A DNA stretch of 36,357 nt from Collinsella aerofaciens. Its GTDB lineage: Bacteria > Actinomycetota > Coriobacteriia > Coriobacteriales > Coriobacteriaceae. Every line of letters begins with the position of its first letter. Position 1 is the stretch's first letter. Position numbers and translations under genes: made by a program. Positions 34,813 through 36,357 of the stretch are shown here, in pieces. The stretch lies in NCBI RefSeq assembly GCF_015561195.1, contig NZ_JADMSU010000015.1:1-36357 (forward strand), written 5' to 3'. Below the pieces are notes generated by a model, which saw nothing but the letters and a program-made list of their open reading frames with translations, ran no database searches and was not told the origin of the DNA.

Positions 34813-34870
34813 CTGGTTTTTTGCATAACGGGCTGAAAAGTTGACGGAATTTTGATTCGTTGAGCAGACC

Positions 34871-34878
34871 GTATATAC
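34871..34878. promoter_or_regulatory. Candidate GntR operator before the SIS genes
   Basis: GTATATAC matches the HutC-subfamily consensus GTMTAKAC and lies in the 194-bp region between the regulator pair and the first SIS gene. No clear promoter was paired with it. Confidence 0.45.
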
Positions 34879-35006
34879 AACCTTACATGGCTCAAAATCG
34901 ACCGTTCGCCGATGGGGATAAATTAATCGACAAAGAGATATCAAAAAGCCGTAACCTGTAACTGTGATTGGTATCAAATACTAATGATTTGTTACGAGGT
35001 GAGACG

Positions 35007-36122
35007 ATGAAGATGCTCGATTACGTTCAGCTTGCCCATGTGCGTATGGGAGAGAATCTCGAGCGTTCGTCTGAGCTGGTAGCGCAGCTCGTTGATATTT
35101 TCCAGTCCGGTTCTTTTGACGCGCTGCGCATCGTTGCTTCGGGTTCGTCGCGCCATGCTGCGGATTGCGCCCGCGATTACCTGCAAGATGCGCTGCAGAT
35201 GCAGGTGTCCGTTGTGACGCCCGAGGCCTTCGTCGATTTTGAACACACCTATCCACAGCATGCGCTTAACATTGCCGTCTCGCAGAGCGGCTATTCAACC
35301 AATACGATTGCGGCGCTCGATTACATGCGCGCACACGATATGGCTGCAGTTGCGCTCACGGCAAACGTCGAGGCACCCATCAAGGAACACGCTGACATCG
35401 TTCTTGACTACGGTGTGGGCGTCGAGTCGGTGGACTTTGTGACTCTGGGCGTCGAGGTTCTCGTTGAGTACCTGGTGCTCTTTGGTATTTACGGCGGTCA
35501 GGCGCGCGGAACGATTGACGCCAAGGGCGTTGCCCAGCGTCTTGACGACCTGCGCGAGGCTATCCAGGCCAATGCCGTGATGTGCAAGACCGCCGAGGCA
35601 TATGTCCAAGACCACATGCTCGAGCTTTCTGAGCACACGCCCGCTATGGTCGTCGGCAACGGCCCCAACTATGGTGTTGCCGAGGAGGCAGCGCTCAAGC
35701 TGAGCGAGACCATCAAGATTCCTGCCATGCATCACGAAGGCGAGGAGTTCGTCCACGGTCCCGAGATGCAGATCGTTCCGGGCTATCTGGTGTTTATTGT
35801 CGACGATCCGCAGGGGTCGGAGCGTCTTGCGAATATCGCCGATGCGCTATCGAACGTTACGACAAAAACGGTGCTGCTCACGGCCCATCCCAAGGGTGGG
35901 GCTCACGAGGTTGTGGTGCCTCAGGTGGCTCCGCTGCTCAGCGCAATTCCCAATCTCGTGTTCTTCCAGACGATTGCGGCAATAATCGCCGAGCGTCTGA
36001 AGTCATGGGACGTTCACCCGTATCTCGATGCTGTCTCCAAGCAAATGGAGGTCAAGGCAGAGGGCTACGAAGAGTCAGTCAATGCGCTTAAGGCCAAAGC
36101 GGCTGAGTGTTACGGAATGTAA
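35007..36122 (+). CDS. SIS-domain sugar-phosphate isomerase/deglycase
   Basis: A 371-aa protein with two SIS domains, as in the isomerase half of GlmS and in FrlB/AgaS-type enzymes. The first contains IVASGSSRHAADCARDYL and AVSQSGYSTNTIAAL (Ser-rich phosphate loops). The second contains MVVGNGPNYGVAEEAALKLS and HHEGEEFVHGPEMQI, the Glu/His motif of this family. ATG 35007 follows GAGGTGAG; the longer open frame from 34968 lacks a site. With GntR regulators upstream and another SIS gene downstream, conversion of a glycated amino acid phosphate or amino-sugar phosphate is likely. The substrate is not determined. Confidence 0.88.
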   Translation: MKMLDYVQLAHVRMGENLERSSELVAQLVDIFQSGSFDALRIVASGSSRHAADCARDYLQDALQMQVSVVTPEAFVDFEHTYPQHALNIAVSQSGYSTNTIAALDYMRAHDMAAVALTANVEAPIKEHADIVLDYGVGVESVDFVTLGVEVLVEYLVLFGIYGGQARGTIDAKGVAQRLDDLREAIQANAVMCKTAEAYVQDHMLELSEHTPAMVVGNGPNYGVAEEAALKLSETIKIPAMHHEGEEFVHGPEMQIVPGYLVFIVDDPQGSERLANIADALSNVTTKTVLLTAHPKGGAHEVVVPQVAPLLSAIPNLVFFQTIAAIIAERLKSWDVHPYLDAVSKQMEVKAEGYEESVNALKAKAAECYGM

Positions 36123-36182
36123 GCGGGTTTTGATGCCCGTTGGCATGGGGGATGTGGAAACAACCCCAGAAAGGAGAGACAA

Positions 36183-36357
36183 ATGAAGGAAACCGAGAAG
36201 ATCGAGATCATGCATTTCGACCAGGAGGGCTATCTCGAGGACGGCAAGGCGCTCTACGAGACCGGCAAGAAGATGACCGCGCTCGCCGACAAGGTCGCCG
36301 ACGAGGGCTACGACGCCGTGTTCCTGATGGGCGTCGGCGGCACCTGGGACGAGCTCA
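36183..36357 (+). CDS. Second SIS-domain protein (5' part only)
   Basis: 58 codons are present before the window ends. The N terminus reads MKETEKIEIMHFDQEGYLED, then a helix and AVFLMGVGGTWDEL, the first strand and phosphate loop of a SIS domain as in FrlB-like proteins. AAAGGAG lies 7 nt before ATG 36183. Codons are strongly C/G-ending, unlike the preceding SIS gene, suggesting higher expression. It probably forms a heteromeric or parallel enzyme with the gene at 35007. Confidence 0.75.
   Translation, partial: MKETEKIEIMHFDQEGYLEDGKALYETGKKMTALADKVADEGYDAVFLMGVGGTWDEL

Overview
The window looks like a chromosomal segment of a Coriobacteriia gut actinobacterium, most likely Collinsella or a close relative. 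That assignment is an inference from gene content: a fused TsaB-RimI-TsaD protein, a GC-rich genome with AGGAGG-type ribosome binding sites, and a dense maltodextrin/glycogen gene set. It was not tested by any search. Almost everything is ordinary chromosome; no phage, transposase or CRISPR array was found.

Layout. 1-100: apparent 3' end of a 5S rRNA and the rRNA operon terminator. 208-7031: one tightly packed plus-strand operon, acpS-nnr-alr-udg-tsaE-tsaB/rimI/tsaD (CoA/NADHX housekeeping, cell-wall D-alanine, uracil repair, tRNA t6A). 7294-9455: a CstA-family transporter preceded by a promoter with an embedded palindrome, a 14-residue Ile/Val-rich leader peptide and a terminator, i.e. an apparent translational attenuator. 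9639-11831: a large protein with an N-terminal winged helix, a long disordered linker and a C-terminal Toprim-like domain resembling Wadjet JetD, standing alone. 11841-12757: a repeat-rich stretch with no ordinary gene, ending in tRNA-Gln. 12796-14865: minus-strand peptidoglycan-binding protein and polyprenyl synthase.

14981-28694 is a carbohydrate region. It holds a PTS EIIC-EIIB-HAD fusion with a divergent GntR regulator, a maltodextrin-type ABC transporter (binding protein, two permeases, ATPase), and, on the minus strand, galE, malQ and glgP. A TTGTTTAAACAA-like palindrome lies before the PTS gene, the GntR gene, the binding-protein gene (twice) and malQ, suggesting one regulon: import of maltodextrin, rearrangement by MalQ, phosphorolysis by GlgP. 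GalE may connect this to galactose and UDP-sugar supply. 28960-31359: a secreted coiled-coil/CHAP wall hydrolase and murB. 31543-33308: a LacI regulator and a small protein of unknown function. 33347-36357: two overlapping GntR/UTRA regulators followed by two SIS-domain genes (the second cut by the window end), probably a fructosamine or amino-sugar phosphate catabolic locus.

The most unusual content is non-coding. A 69-nt conserved core occurs three times, each time just after a plus-strand gene and each time flanked by inverted arms whose sequence is private to that locus (33 bp perfect at 11841-11975). Three tandem palindromes with exactly 25-bp centres lie at 23192-23408. A 230-bp inverted-repeat element carries two convergent mini-ORFs that both begin MST (12082-12311). 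A 31-bp perfect inverted repeat lies at 32626-32698.
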